Source: Citrobacter sedlakii NBRC 105722
GTDB taxonomy: Bacteria; Pseudomonadota; Gammaproteobacteria; Enterobacterales; Enterobacteriaceae
Assembly (NCBI RefSeq): GCF_000759835.1
Contig: NZ_BBNB01000014.1
Coordinates: 1-64,000 of the forward strand
DNA: 64,000 nt
Direction: 5' to 3'
The position numbers and the translations under genes were made by a program. The notes beneath the pieces were generated by a model. That model made no database searches and was not told where the DNA came from. It saw only the letters and a list, made by a program, of their open reading frames with translations. Positions 44,247 through 53,497 of this stretch are shown here, one piece after another. Every line of letters begins with the position of its first letter. Positions within the stretch are counted from its first letter, which is position 1.

Positions 44247-45228
44247 TAATCGTCTCTCCCGCTTAGCGGGACACCATGAATTTTGGCTCGGCCTGCTGGT
44301 GATTGCGCTGGCGGTCGGGCTGAGCATCAAAACCGATGAATTTCTGTCGTTAGGTAACCTGACGGATGTCGCCACCAGCTACGCGATCCTCGGCATCCTC
44401 GCCTGCGGGCTGTTTGTGGTGCTGATCTCCGGCGGTATCGATATTTCGTTTCCGGCGATGACCGCCATTGCGCAGTATGCGATGGCAAGCTGGGTTATTG
44501 CCCACGGCGGCAACTTCCTGCTGGCCCTGGCGCTGGCCTGCGTCGTCGGGCTGCTGCTCGGCTTGCTCAACGGCTTTCTCGTTTACTGGCTGCGCGTACC
44601 GGCGATCATCATTACCATCGCCACGCTTAACGTCTATTACGGTCTGCTGGTTTACGCCACCAAAGGCACCTGGCTGTACGGCTTCCCGGACTGGTTTATG
44701 AACGGCATTAACTGGTTTTCGTTCACCGCCGCCGACGGTTATGACTACGGGCTAACCCTGCCATTGTTGTGCCTGGCGGCAGTGATTGTCTTTACCGCCG
44801 TGCTGATGAACTTTACCCGCCTGGGCCGACAAATTTACGCGATGGGCGGCAACCGCGATGCGGCCTCGCGCCTCGGTATGAATCTGCTGAAGCTGCATTT
44901 CTACGTTTACGGCTACATGGGGATTCTGGCGGGCGTCGCGGCGGTGGTGCAGGCGCAAATCACCCAGTCGGTAGCGCCAAACTCGCTGCTCGGTTTCGAA
45001 CTCACTGTGCTGGCGGCAGTAGTGCTCGGCGGCACCAGCATGAGCGGCGGACGCGGCACGCTGACCGGAACGCTGCTCGGGGTGATCCTGTTGGCCTTTT
45101 TGCAAAACGGCCTGACGCTGCTGGGCGTCTCATCTTACTGGCACACCGTTTTCAGCGGCGCCATCATCCTGGTCAGCATCAGCGCGACGGCCTGGAACGA
45201 AAAACGCAAACTGGCAAGGGAGCTCTAA
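44239..45228 (+). CDS. Sugar ABC transporter permease 1
   Basis: A 329-residue BPD_transp_2-family integral membrane protein with about nine to ten hydrophobic segments. The family blocks are visible: VLISGGIDISFPAMTAIAQY and, near the end, AAVVLGGTSMSGGRGTLTGT preceding a run of hydrophobic helices. It pairs with the second permease to form the channel. Its start lies inside the ATPase gene and its stop is one base before the next ATG. Confidence 0.93.
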   Translation: MNNNRLSRLAGHHEFWLGLLVIALAVGLSIKTDEFLSLGNLTDVATSYAILGILACGLFVVLISGGIDISFPAMTAIAQYAMASWVIAHGGNFLLALALACVVGLLLGLLNGFLVYWLRVPAIIITIATLNVYYGLLVYATKGTWLYGFPDWFMNGINWFSFTAADGYDYGLTLPLLCLAAVIVFTAVLMNFTRLGRQIYAMGGNRDAASRLGMNLLKLHFYVYGYMGILAGVAAVVQAQITQSVAPNSLLGFELTVLAAVVLGGTSMSGGRGTLTGTLLGVILLAFLQNGLTLLGVSSYWHTVFSGAIILVSISATAWNEKRKLAREL

Positions 45229-45229
45229 G

Positions 45230-46183
45230 ATGAAAACGATAGCACGCGTTTTACCCAGTGATGCCATCATCCGCCTGCAGTGCGTCATTATTATTGTCGT
45301 TGCCGTGATCTTTTCCGCGCTGCTGGGAAGCCGTTTTTTCAGCGCCGCCAATTTCCAGTCCATCGGCTCGCAGTTGCCGATCCTCGGTATGCTGGCGCTC
45401 GGCATGGGGATGACCATGCTTACTGGCGGCATCAACCTGTCGATTATCGCGGGCGCTAACGCCTGTTCGCTGGTCATGGCGGCGATCATCGTCAGTCAAC
45501 CGGATAACCCGCTGTTTCTGGCGCTGGCGCTGCTGGCGGGCGCAGCGGTGGCCGTAGCGATCGGTGTCGTAAACGGGGCGCTCATCGCCTGGGTCGGCGT
45601 CTCACCCATCCTGGCGACGCTCGGTACCATGACGCTGATCTCCGGGTTGAACATTCTACTTTCCAACGGCACGGTGATTTCTGGTTTCCCGACAGCGATT
45701 CAGTATCTCGGTAACGCCACTGTCGCCGGTATTCCCGTCGCCCTGCTGCTGTTCCTGCTGGTTGCCGTCCTGCTATGGGTTTTGCTGGAGCACACCACGT
45801 TGGGGCGCAGCCTTTATCTGATGGGCTCCAACGAGCAGGCGACCCGCTACAGCGGCGTGAATACAGTGCGGGTGCAAATCTCCGTCTATGTCATTTCCGC
45901 TCTGCTCGGCTGGGTGGCGGCCATCTTGATGATGGCCAAGTTCAATTCGGCGAAAGCCGGCTACGGCGAGTCGTACCTGCTGGTGACCATTCTCGCCTCA
46001 GTGCTGGGCGGCATTAACCCGGACGGCGGCTTTGGGCGCATTATCGGCCTGGTGCTGGCGCTGGTGGTGCTGCAAATGCTGGAGAGCGGCTTTAATTTGC
46101 TGGGGATCAGTAGCTATCTGACCATGGCGCTCTGGGGCGCGGTGCTCATCCTCTTTATCGCATTACAGAATCGTAAAGCCTGA
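45230..46183 (+). CDS. Sugar ABC transporter permease 2
   Basis: A 317-residue second BPD_transp_2 permease with the same blocks (MLTGGINLSIIAGANACSLV, SVLGGINPDGGFGRIIGLVL). Two unlike permeases with one fused ATPase is the arrangement of the LsrCD or rhamnose importers rather than the single RbsC. TAAGATG joins it to permease 1 and the kinase gene follows 13 to 16 bases later. Confidence 0.93.
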   Translation: MKTIARVLPSDAIIRLQCVIIIVVAVIFSALLGSRFFSAANFQSIGSQLPILGMLALGMGMTMLTGGINLSIIAGANACSLVMAAIIVSQPDNPLFLALALLAGAAVAVAIGVVNGALIAWVGVSPILATLGTMTLISGLNILLSNGTVISGFPTAIQYLGNATVAGIPVALLLFLLVAVLLWVLLEHTTLGRSLYLMGSNEQATRYSGVNTVRVQISVYVISALLGWVAAILMMAKFNSAKAGYGESYLLVTILASVLGGINPDGGFGRIIGLVLALVVLQMLESGFNLLGISSYLTMALWGAVLILFIALQNRKA

Positions 46184-46199
46184 TTTCAGGAGAAAAATG

Positions 46200-47837
46200 A
46201 TGGCGAGTTATTTTATTGGTGTGGATGTAGGAACCGGTAGCGCCCGCGCAGGGGTGTTTGATCTCAACGGCAGAATGGTTGGACAAGCCAGCCGTGCGAT
46301 TGAGATTTATCGTCCGCAGGCCGATTTCGTCGAACAGTCGTCAGACAATATCTGGCAGGCGGTGTGCAACGCCGTTCGCGATGCCATTAATCAGTCAGAT
46401 ATCAACCCTATTCAGGTCAAGGGGTTAGGCTTTGACGCGACCTGTTCGTTGGTGGTGCTCGACAAAGAGGGACAACCGCTGACCGTTAGCCCGTCGGGGC
46501 GCAGCGAGCAGAATATTATTGTCTGGATGGATCACCGCGCCATCACCCAGGCGGAACGCATCAACGCCCTGCACCACCGCGTGCTGGACTACGTTGGCGG
46601 TATTATCTCACCGGAAATGCAGACCCCAAAGCTGCTGTGGCTGAAACAGCACATGCCGAACACCTGGGCCAACGCGGGCTATTATTTTGATTTGCCTGAT
46701 TTCCTGACCTGGCGCGCCACCGGCGACGACACCCGTTCATTGTGCTCCACGGTCTGCAAGTGGACCTATATGGGCCACGAGGACAAATGGGATGCCAGCT
46801 ACTTCCGCGAAATTGGCCTTGAAGATCTGCTGGAACACGATGCCGCCAAAATTGGCCGCTATGTTAAAACGATGGGCGAACCGTTGGGTCACGGTCTGAG
46901 CCAGCGCGCCGCCAGCGAAATGGGACTGATTCCGGGCACGGCGGTGAGCGTGTCGATCATCGACGCCCATGCCGGTACGCTCGGCACCCTGGGCGCCAGC
47001 GGCGTGTCGGGCGATGTGGCCGATTTCGATCGCCGGATCGCCCTGATTGGCGGCACCTCGACCGGCCATATGGCGATCTCTAAAGAACCGCGCTTTATCA
47101 GCGGCGTCTGGGGACCGTACTACTCAGCGGTGCTACCGGAATACTGGCTTAACGAAGGCGGACAATCCGCCACCGGCGCGTTAATCGATCATATTATTCA
47201 GTCACACCCGTGCTACGAAACGCTACTGGCGCAGGCTACGTCGCAGGACCAAACTATTTATGAAGTGCTCAACGCGCTGCTGCGAAAAATGGCGGGCGAG
47301 CCGGAGAACATCGCCTTTTTAACCCGCGATATACATATTCTCCCCTACTTCCACGGTAACCGTTCGCCGCGCGCCAACCCCACCCTCACCGGGGCGATAA
47401 GCGGGCTGAAACTATCGCGGACTCCGGAAGATATGGCGCTACAGTATCTGGCCACCATTCAGGCCATCGCGTTGGGGACACGCCATATCATCGAGACCAT
47501 GAACCAGAGCGGTTACAGTATCGACACCATTATGGCCAGCGGTGGCGGCACCAAGAATCCCGTCTTCGTGCAGGAACACGCTAACGCCACCGGCTGCGCG
47601 ATGCTGTTGCCGGAAGAGAGCGAGGCGATGCTGTTGGGCGGCGCCATGATGGGCACGATCGCGGCGGGCGTTTTTGAGAGCTTCCCGGAAGCGATGTCGG
47701 CGATGAGCCGGATTGGCAAAACGGTGACCCCGCAGACCAACCGCATCAAACAGTATTACGACCGTAAATATCAGGTGTTTCATGAAATGTATCAGGATCA
47801 TATGAAGTACCGCCAACTGATGCAGGCGGCGTCATGA
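46200..47837 (+). CDS. FGGY-family pentulokinase (D-ribulokinase-like)
   Basis: A 545-residue sugar kinase of the FGGY group, closest in pattern to the pentulose kinases described from Yersinia and the human FGGY D-ribulokinase. It starts ASYFIGVDVGTGSARAGVFD with the phosphate-1 loop, carries the substrate motif GLGFDATCSLVVLD and IIVWMDHRA, and ends with the nucleotide motif MASGGGTKNPVFVQEH. The predicted product is a 5-phosphate such as D-ribulose-5-phosphate. Two ATGs compete: 46197 is only four bases from the GGAG, while 46200 has seven, which I prefer. It overlaps the SIS gene by four bases (ATGA). Confidence 0.87.
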   Translation: MASYFIGVDVGTGSARAGVFDLNGRMVGQASRAIEIYRPQADFVEQSSDNIWQAVCNAVRDAINQSDINPIQVKGLGFDATCSLVVLDKEGQPLTVSPSGRSEQNIIVWMDHRAITQAERINALHHRVLDYVGGIISPEMQTPKLLWLKQHMPNTWANAGYYFDLPDFLTWRATGDDTRSLCSTVCKWTYMGHEDKWDASYFREIGLEDLLEHDAAKIGRYVKTMGEPLGHGLSQRAASEMGLIPGTAVSVSIIDAHAGTLGTLGASGVSGDVADFDRRIALIGGTSTGHMAISKEPRFISGVWGPYYSAVLPEYWLNEGGQSATGALIDHIIQSHPCYETLLAQATSQDQTIYEVLNALLRKMAGEPENIAFLTRDIHILPYFHGNRSPRANPTLTGAISGLKLSRTPEDMALQYLATIQAIALGTRHIIETMNQSGYSIDTIMASGGGTKNPVFVQEHANATGCAMLLPEESEAMLLGGAMMGTIAAGVFESFPEAMSAMSRIGKTVTPQTNRIKQYYDRKYQVFHEMYQDHMKYRQLMQAAS

Positions 47838-48433
47838 GCCGCGCATGGCAACAGGCCACCGCCACCTGGACGCTGTATAGCGAGGCGCTGGCCGGACTGG
47901 CCGATCATCTGAGCGAGGCGCAGTGGCAGGCGTTAATGGCGGCGCTACGCGCTTGCCGGGGGAAAATCGCCGTCACGGGCGTCGGCACCTCCGGCATCGC
48001 AGCGCGAAAAATCGCCCATATGCTGGCCTGCGTTGAACGTCCGGCGATCTACCTTAACGCCACCGACGCCGCGCACGGCGACCTGGGTTTTTTGGACGCG
48101 GACGATCTGGTCATTATGATCTCTCGCGGCGGGAACTCAGATGAGCTAACGCGCCTGCTGCCAGGACTCGCGGCGAAAAATGTACCGATTATCAGCGTCA
48201 CCGAAAACGCTGACTCCGCCATCGCCCGCGCCGCCCGGCTGGTGATTTCAACAGGCGTTAAGCGTGAAGCCGACCCGCTAAACATGCTGGCGACCACTTC
48301 GATTATGCTGGTCATCGCCATTTTCGACGCCGCCTGCGCCTGCCTGATGAGCGAAAGTGGTTACTCAAAAGAGACGCTGTTGTCGGTGCATCCCGGTGGC
48401 GACGTTGGATTAACGTTACGCCAGACGCGTTAG
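47834..48433 (+). CDS. SIS-domain phosphosugar isomerase (KdsD/GutQ-like, without CBS domains)
   Basis: A 199-residue protein consisting of one SIS domain. It keeps the sugar-phosphate loop GVGTSGIAARKIAHMLA, the AAHGDLGFLDADDLVIMISR block and SHPGG-like ending SVHPGGDVGLTLR, which in KdsD and GutQ lie around the arabinose-5-phosphate/ribulose-5-phosphate site. The paired CBS domains of KdsD are absent. Working next to a pentulokinase, it probably interconverts a ketose phosphate and aldose phosphate. ATGA overlap with the kinase; a strong terminator ends the operon 8 bases later. Confidence 0.85.
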   Translation: MSRAWQQATATWTLYSEALAGLADHLSEAQWQALMAALRACRGKIAVTGVGTSGIAARKIAHMLACVERPAIYLNATDAAHGDLGFLDADDLVIMISRGGNSDELTRLLPGLAAKNVPIISVTENADSAIARAARLVISTGVKREADPLNMLATTSIMLVIAIFDAACACLMSESGYSKETLLSVHPGGDVGLTLRQTR

Positions 48434-48440
48434 CGTTTCC

Positions 48441-48471
48441 CGCTCCGCCGGCATCGGCGGGGCGTCTTTTA
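48441..48471 (+). terminator. Terminator of the sugar ABC operon
   Basis: CGCTCCGCC and GGCGGGGCG form nine pairs (one G-T) around a six-base loop, then TCTTTT. It separates the operon from csiE. Confidence 0.88.
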
Positions 48472-48656
48472 GACAACCGAACGATAAAAAAGCAAAAAAT
48501 GCGCTTCAGGCGCTGCGTTTCACTCCTTCCTGACGCCCTGTACGTGAAAAATTCTGTGACCTTCCTCAGCAATCCTGACCTAAAGCATTTCATTCGTAAT
48601 TATTATGGAAAAACTTTAGCTATTCTTATCAAACATACATTCGGGAGGTTCGACAG

Positions 48657-49937
48657 ATGATGCCAACGCTTGCTCCGCCATCTGTACTTTCTGCTCCCCA
48701 GCGCCGTTGCCAGGTCTTGCTGACGCTTTTCCAGCCAGGGCAAATTGCCACCGCGGAAACATTCAGCGCGCTTAATGGCGTCGATGATAGGCTTGCCCGC
48801 GAAGATGTCACCGAAACGGGACGTGAGATCCAGCGCTATCATCGACTGAGCATCATTTCTGGCCCTGACGGTTGCTACCGGATCGAAGGTACAGCGCTCG
48901 ATCAGCGCCTCTGCCTGCTGCACTGGCTGAGACGCGGCTTACGGTTATGCCCCAATTTTATTTCCCAGCACTTCTCGCCCGCCCTCAAGCGCGAGCTGAA
49001 GCAGCGGGGGATCCTGCGCACGCTCTACGATGACACCAACCTTCACGCGCTGATCAACCTCTGCGCCCGCCGTCTGCAAAAGCCGTTCGAGAGTCGCGAC
49101 GTGCAGTTTTTACGCCTCTATTTGCAGTATTGCCTTTTGCAACATCACGCGGGCATTGCGCCGGAATTTAATCCGATCCAGCAGCGCTGGGTGCAAACCT
49201 GCGCCGAATATCAGCTCGCCCAGGAAATTGGGCGCCACTGGCAGCGACGCGTGCGACAGGATGCGCCGCTCACGGAGTCGCTGTTTATGGCGCTGCTGTT
49301 TTCGATGGTGCGCCTGCCCGATCCGATCCGCGACAACCATCAGCAAAACCGGCGGCTACGGCTGGCCATCGCCCGTCTGGTGCTGCGCTTTCGCGAACTG
49401 GGCGCGGTGCGGTTCAACGATGAACAAGGGCTGAACGATCAGTTATACATTCACCTTGCCCAGGCGCTGAACCGCAGTCTGTTCTCGATCGGTATTGATA
49501 ACACCCTGCCGGATGAATTCGCGCGTCTTTATCCGCGCCTGATGCGCACCACCCGCGAGGCTCTGCGCGGTTTTGAAGAGGAATACGGCGTTGCGTTTTC
49601 CGAAGAAGAGACGGGTCTGGTGGCGGTGATTTTCGGCGCGTGGTTGATGCAGGAAAATGATCTACACGAAAAGCAGATCCTCTTACTGACCGGCGATAAC
49701 CGCATGCTGGAGCAACAGATAGAACAGCAGCTTCGCGAACTGACGCTACTGCCGTTAAATATCAAACCGGTGCCGATGCGGACATTTCAGCAGGAAGGGT
49801 CGCCGCGCGGCGTCGCGCTGATCGTCACGCCTTACACCACGCCGCTGCCCCTGTTTTCACCGCCGCTGATACACGCGGCGGAGGCGTTAACGCCGCACCA
49901 GCAACAGCAGATCCGCAAAATGCTGGAGTCAGGCTGA
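48657..49937 (+). CDS. csiE: Stationary-phase inducible protein CsiE
   Basis: A 426-residue protein equal in length to E. coli CsiE, a sigma-S and cAMP-CRP dependent gene of unknown function. It contains a PRD-like region (about 160-290; FARLYPRLMRTTREALRGFE, EEYGVAFSEEETGLVAVIFG) and a C-terminal EIIB-like part, the make-up of BglG-type antiterminators without the RNA-binding domain. A GGGAGG Shine-Dalgarno lies eight bases before the ATG. A possible CRP site (TGTGACcttcctCAGCAA) lies near 48556. It ends nine bases inside the convergent hcaT gene. Confidence 0.95.
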   Translation: MMPTLAPPSVLSAPQRRCQVLLTLFQPGQIATAETFSALNGVDDRLAREDVTETGREIQRYHRLSIISGPDGCYRIEGTALDQRLCLLHWLRRGLRLCPNFISQHFSPALKRELKQRGILRTLYDDTNLHALINLCARRLQKPFESRDVQFLRLYLQYCLLQHHAGIAPEFNPIQQRWVQTCAEYQLAQEIGRHWQRRVRQDAPLTESLFMALLFSMVRLPDPIRDNHQQNRRLRLAIARLVLRFRELGAVRFNDEQGLNDQLYIHLAQALNRSLFSIGIDNTLPDEFARLYPRLMRTTREALRGFEEEYGVAFSEEETGLVAVIFGAWLMQENDLHEKQILLLTGDNRMLEQQIEQQLRELTLLPLNIKPVPMRTFQQEGSPRGVALIVTPYTTPLPLFSPPLIHAAEALTPHQQQQIRKMLESG

Positions 49938-51068
49938 AGCCGTTACTTTTGGCCGCAGCGCCATCGCGGGCAGAGCCACCAGCGCCATCACCCAGAACAC
50001 GCCGTTGCCCAGATGCTGATAGAGGAATCCGGCAAAGACCGTCATGATGGCGATACTGCCGCCCATCGCCACCGCGGAATAGACCGCCTGCAGGCGAATC
50101 ACTTCACTCCCCTGCCGCGCGGCGATATAGCGCATCGCGGCCAGGTGACATACGGTAAACGTGCCGCAGTGCAGGATCTGCGCCACAATCAACCACGGCA
50201 GCGCGGTGGTCCAGCCCATCAGCGCCCAGCGAATCACGCCGCAGACGGCAGAAAGCAGCAACAGGTCGCGGGCGCTAAAGCGGCGGAACAGCTTTTTGCT
50301 AAGAGCGAAGATGACAACTTCCGCCACGACGCCAAGCGACCACAAATACCCTACCGCCGAGGCCGAATACCCGGCCCCCTGCCAGTAAATCGCGCTAAAA
50401 CCGTAATAAGCGGCATGCGCCCCTTGCAGCAGGCAGACGCAGGCCAGAAAGCGCCAGCTCTGGGTCACCAACGCTCGCCACGCTGGCCATCCGGCGCTCT
50501 CCTGCTGGCGGCTTTCTCCCTGCGGCGGCACGCTCGGACGCAGCAGCATACCGAGCAGCATGGATGCAATCCCCAGGGTGAGCATTACCAGAATCGCCCG
50601 ATAATCAAACAGACTCACGAGCTTACCGGTTAGCGCCGAGCCGATCACAAAGGCGACTGACCCCCACAGACGCACCCGGCCATAGTCCATCGTGATCTGT
50701 TTTTGCCAGGTGTTTGCCAGCGCATCGGTTAACGGCACCAGCGGGGAGAAAAAAAGGTTAAAGCCGACCATCACGACCATCAGCCACGCCACGTGGGCGC
50801 CCGCCCAGAATGCCAGCGCGAACACCAGCGTCAGCAACGCCAGGATGCGCAGCGCTGAAATCAACCGCGACGGGTCGCTGACCCGGGGGGCAATCAACAG
50901 GCTGCCAAGAAAACGGGCGATCAGTCCGGCGCCCAGCAGCAAACCGATGGTTTCGGGGGTTAACCCGGCGCCATTAAGCCAGACGCTCCAGAAAGGTAAG
51001 AAAATACCGTAGCTAAAAAAATAGGTGAAGTAACCGAGCGCCAGCCAGCGCGTGGAGTGCAAGACCAT
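49929..51068 (-). CDS. hcaT: MFS transporter HcaT (3-phenylpropionate-type)
   Basis: A 379-residue major facilitator of the LacY/nucleoside-proton symporter-like group; length equals E. coli HcaT, which is taken to import 3-phenylpropionate. About twelve helices, with the first SYGIFLPFWSVWLNGAGLTP and the loop TWQKQITMDYGRVRLWGSVA. In E. coli hcaT is followed by the dioxygenase operon hcaREFCBD; none of those genes is here, so its true substrate in this organism is open. It converges on csiE. Confidence 0.93.
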   Translation of the reverse strand: MVLHSTRWLALGYFTYFFSYGIFLPFWSVWLNGAGLTPETIGLLLGAGLIARFLGSLLIAPRVSDPSRLISALRILALLTLVFALAFWAGAHVAWLMVVMVGFNLFFSPLVPLTDALANTWQKQITMDYGRVRLWGSVAFVIGSALTGKLVSLFDYRAILVMLTLGIASMLLGMLLRPSVPPQGESRQQESAGWPAWRALVTQSWRFLACVCLLQGAHAAYYGFSAIYWQGAGYSASAVGYLWSLGVVAEVVIFALSKKLFRRFSARDLLLLSAVCGVIRWALMGWTTALPWLIVAQILHCGTFTVCHLAAMRYIAARQGSEVIRLQAVYSAVAMGGSIAIMTVFAGFLYQHLGNGVFWVMALVALPAMALRPKVTASA

Positions 51069-51156
51069 GATTCCCTCCCGTTTGGAGGCGATAGTCTGGC
51101 GATAAACGCAGGCTGACGCAAGTGAACATTAACAGCGGGATAACCTCTTTTTTGCC

Positions 51157-51987
51157 TTAATCAACGCGGATTTGCAGTGCAAAACGGCACGCTTCTCCCG
51201 CACTTAATACACGTAATCCCGGCTGCCCCGGCATGTGGTGGGCGTTAACCGGATGCGACTGCGGCTCAAGGCAGAGGAATGACCGACCCGGCATTCTGAA
51301 CAGCATCAGCCAGGGAGTTTGCGCTGAAAGCGTGATCTTCATCACGCTATGTCGGATGACCGCCCGTCCTCCCCAGCCGGAATAGCCCACATTCAGCCAG
51401 CGATCCGCGCCATTATGCGCCCGGCTAAAATCCGCTTCTGGCGGAATGTCGCTGCGCCAGGCCAACGGCAGGTGCTGTTCCCCTTCCGGCCAGTAGCCGC
51501 TGGCGGAAAACTGCGCTGTACTTTGCGCGTCAAAAGCAAACCAGGGATGAAATCCACAGCCGTAAAGCATCGGTCGCTGACCCTGATGGGTTATCGAGAG
51601 CTGCGCCGCCAGCGTTGCGCCGTCGAGAGCGTAACGCAAGGTGGCCCAATAATCGTAGCCGCAGGGGTGCTGGCTTCGCAGACGCAAAACGCAGTGCTGA
51701 TCGCCAGCGTCGGCCACCTCCCAGCGTTGACGCCAGCCGTCTCCGTGCAGCCAGAACGTGGGGTCAGCATCATGCAAGGGCAGTTGAACGACGCCGTCGC
51801 GCTGGGAAAAACGGTTTCCCGCCACACGGTTAGCCACCGGCAACATGGGAAACAGCCCACCCGCGCCGTCGCCTGTATACAATACTGGCTGCTGATGTGG
51901 TAACGAAAACAGCGTCAGCAGCCTGCCTCCTTGCGGATCCACGCGCATCCGCAGATGCGCGTTTTGCAGCGTCAGCGCGGTGCTCAT
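51157..51987 (-). CDS. yphB: Aldose 1-epimerase-like protein YphB
   Basis: A 276-residue galactose mutarotase-fold protein. It shows the substrate-binding pattern typical of the family (NRVAGNRFSQRDGVVQLPLH near residue 55 and GCGFHPWFAF with the catalytic-type histidine), and the later Glu region FLCLEPQSHPVN. E. coli YphB has 290 residues. It overlaps the MFS sugar porter gene by four bases (ATGA), so it is the third gene of a yphG-porter-yphB operon and would mutarotate the imported sugar. Confidence 0.9.
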   Translation of the reverse strand: MSTALTLQNAHLRMRVDPQGGRLLTLFSLPHQQPVLYTGDGAGGLFPMLPVANRVAGNRFSQRDGVVQLPLHDADPTFWLHGDGWRQRWEVADAGDQHCVLRLRSQHPCGYDYWATLRYALDGATLAAQLSITHQGQRPMLYGCGFHPWFAFDAQSTAQFSASGYWPEGEQHLPLAWRSDIPPEADFSRAHNGADRWLNVGYSGWGGRAVIRHSVMKITLSAQTPWLMLFRMPGRSFLCLEPQSHPVNAHHMPGQPGLRVLSAGEACRFALQIRVD

Positions 51988-53426
51988 GAGCGTGCGCTTT
52001 TCTGCTGCGCCGACGGGCTGGTTTTCAGCTGTTTAGCCGCCAACTGTTCTTCCAGCGCTTCCAGCGTCACGCCTTTGGTCTCCGGCACGTTACGCAGGAT
52101 GTACAGAAAACCCATCGCGCAAATCACGCCATAGAGCAGGAAGCTGCCTGCCGCGCCGAGTCCGGCATTGAGCAGCGGAAAGGTATACGTCAACAGGAAG
52201 CAGGCGATCCACAGCGCCAGCGTCCCCAGCGACATCGCCAGACCGCGCACCCGGTTGGGAAAAATCTCGGAAAGCAGCACCCAGGTTACCGGGGCAAGGG
52301 TCATGGCATAGATCGCGATCGCCGCCAGTACCAGAACCAGCACCGGCCAGCCCATGATCCCCATGCCATACGCGCCCGCAATCAGCACATAGATGACAGT
52401 CAGACCGGATGCGCCAAACAACATCAGTTTGCGTCGACCAATTTTGTCGACCAGCGGCAGCGCGGCAAGCGTAAACACCAGGTTAATGATGCCGGTGGCG
52501 ACGATGGATTTCAGCGTACCGTTAATGTCGAAGCCCGCAGAGGCGAAGATCTCCTGGGCATAGTTGAAGATCACGTTGATCCCGCACCACTGCTGGAACA
52601 CCGCAAGCACCATCCCGATAACCACGATCGGCTTGATCTGCGGCTGTAGCAGCGTCGACCAGGCGACTTTATGGCTATCTTTACGCAGGGAGTGTTCAAT
52701 CTCTTTCAGCGTCTGCCCGGCGTACTCCGTACTGCCAATCCGCTGTAGCATCGCGCGCGCCCGCTCCGGTTTCCCCGCCTTCACCAGCCAGCGCGGCGAT
52801 TCCGGAACAAAAAACATCAGCACCAGAAACGCCAGCGCCGGAACAAGCTCGGCGCCAAACATCCAGCGCCAGCCGGTCTGACCGTTCCAGCTTTCCACGA
52901 TGGCCTGTTGCGTCGCGCCTGGCGCGACGGGTTCGGCGATCAGCAGGTTGATCAGCTGCGCCGCGAGCACGCCGATCACAATAGTTAACTGGTTAACCGC
53001 CACAAAGCGACCGCGCTTTTCCGCCGGACTGACCTCGGCGATGTACAGTGGACTCAGGGCTGAGGCCAGACCGATCCCGATACCGCCGACGATGCGGTAA
53101 ATAACAAACATATCGAAATTATGGGCAACGGCGGTTCCCCATGCCGAGGCGCTGAACAGAATGGCCGCGAGGATCAGCGGCATTTTGCGACCGAACTTAT
53201 CGGCGCACCAGCCGGAAATCAGCGCGCCAAAAATACAGCCCACCAGCGCGGAACTCATTGCCCAGCCGGACTGCGCCGGATCGGTAATGGAAAAGTACGC
53301 TTCATAAAAGGGCTTTGCCCCACCAATGACCACCCAGTCATAGCCAAACAATAAACCGCCGCAGGCCGCAACCAGACAAATGGTCCAGACGTAGCCGATA
53401 TTCAGGTGTGTCTGCGCATTATTCAT
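51984..53426 (-). CDS. MFS sugar porter (XylE/AraE/GalP type)
   Basis: A 480-residue proton symporter of the sugar-porter family with twelve predicted helices. The signatures are clear: GWCADKFGRK after helix 2, RIVGGIGIGLASALSPLYIA EVSP, PESPRWLVKAGK, QQWCGINVIFNYAQEIF, DKIGRRKLMLFGASG and PETKG at the end. I take the ATG at 53426 (MNNAQTHLNIGYVWTICLVA) with a GAGGAA ribosome site; the frame is open 27 codons further. It replaces the yphDEF ABC transporter that E. coli encodes here. Confidence 0.93.
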   Translation of the reverse strand: MNNAQTHLNIGYVWTICLVAACGGLLFGYDWVVIGGAKPFYEAYFSITDPAQSGWAMSSALVGCIFGALISGWCADKFGRKMPLILAAILFSASAWGTAVAHNFDMFVIYRIVGGIGIGLASALSPLYIAEVSPAEKRGRFVAVNQLTIVIGVLAAQLINLLIAEPVAPGATQQAIVESWNGQTGWRWMFGAELVPALAFLVLMFFVPESPRWLVKAGKPERARAMLQRIGSTEYAGQTLKEIEHSLRKDSHKVAWSTLLQPQIKPIVVIGMVLAVFQQWCGINVIFNYAQEIFASAGFDINGTLKSIVATGIINLVFTLAALPLVDKIGRRKLMLFGASGLTVIYVLIAGAYGMGIMGWPVLVLVLAAIAIYAMTLAPVTWVLLSEIFPNRVRGLAMSLGTLALWIACFLLTYTFPLLNAGLGAAGSFLLYGVICAMGFLYILRNVPETKGVTLEALEEQLAAKQLKTSPSAQQKSARS

Positions 53427-53497
53427 GTTGATTCCTCTTTCAGGGAAACGCAGGGAACAGGAGGTTGTCGGTGGTGTTTCCACCACCGGTTCAGGGT

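Noticed and set aside
41649-46183. Identity of the ABC transporter as E. coli YphDEF
   Set aside because: The binding protein differs from YphF, there are two permeases instead of one, and it lies away from yphG/yphH.
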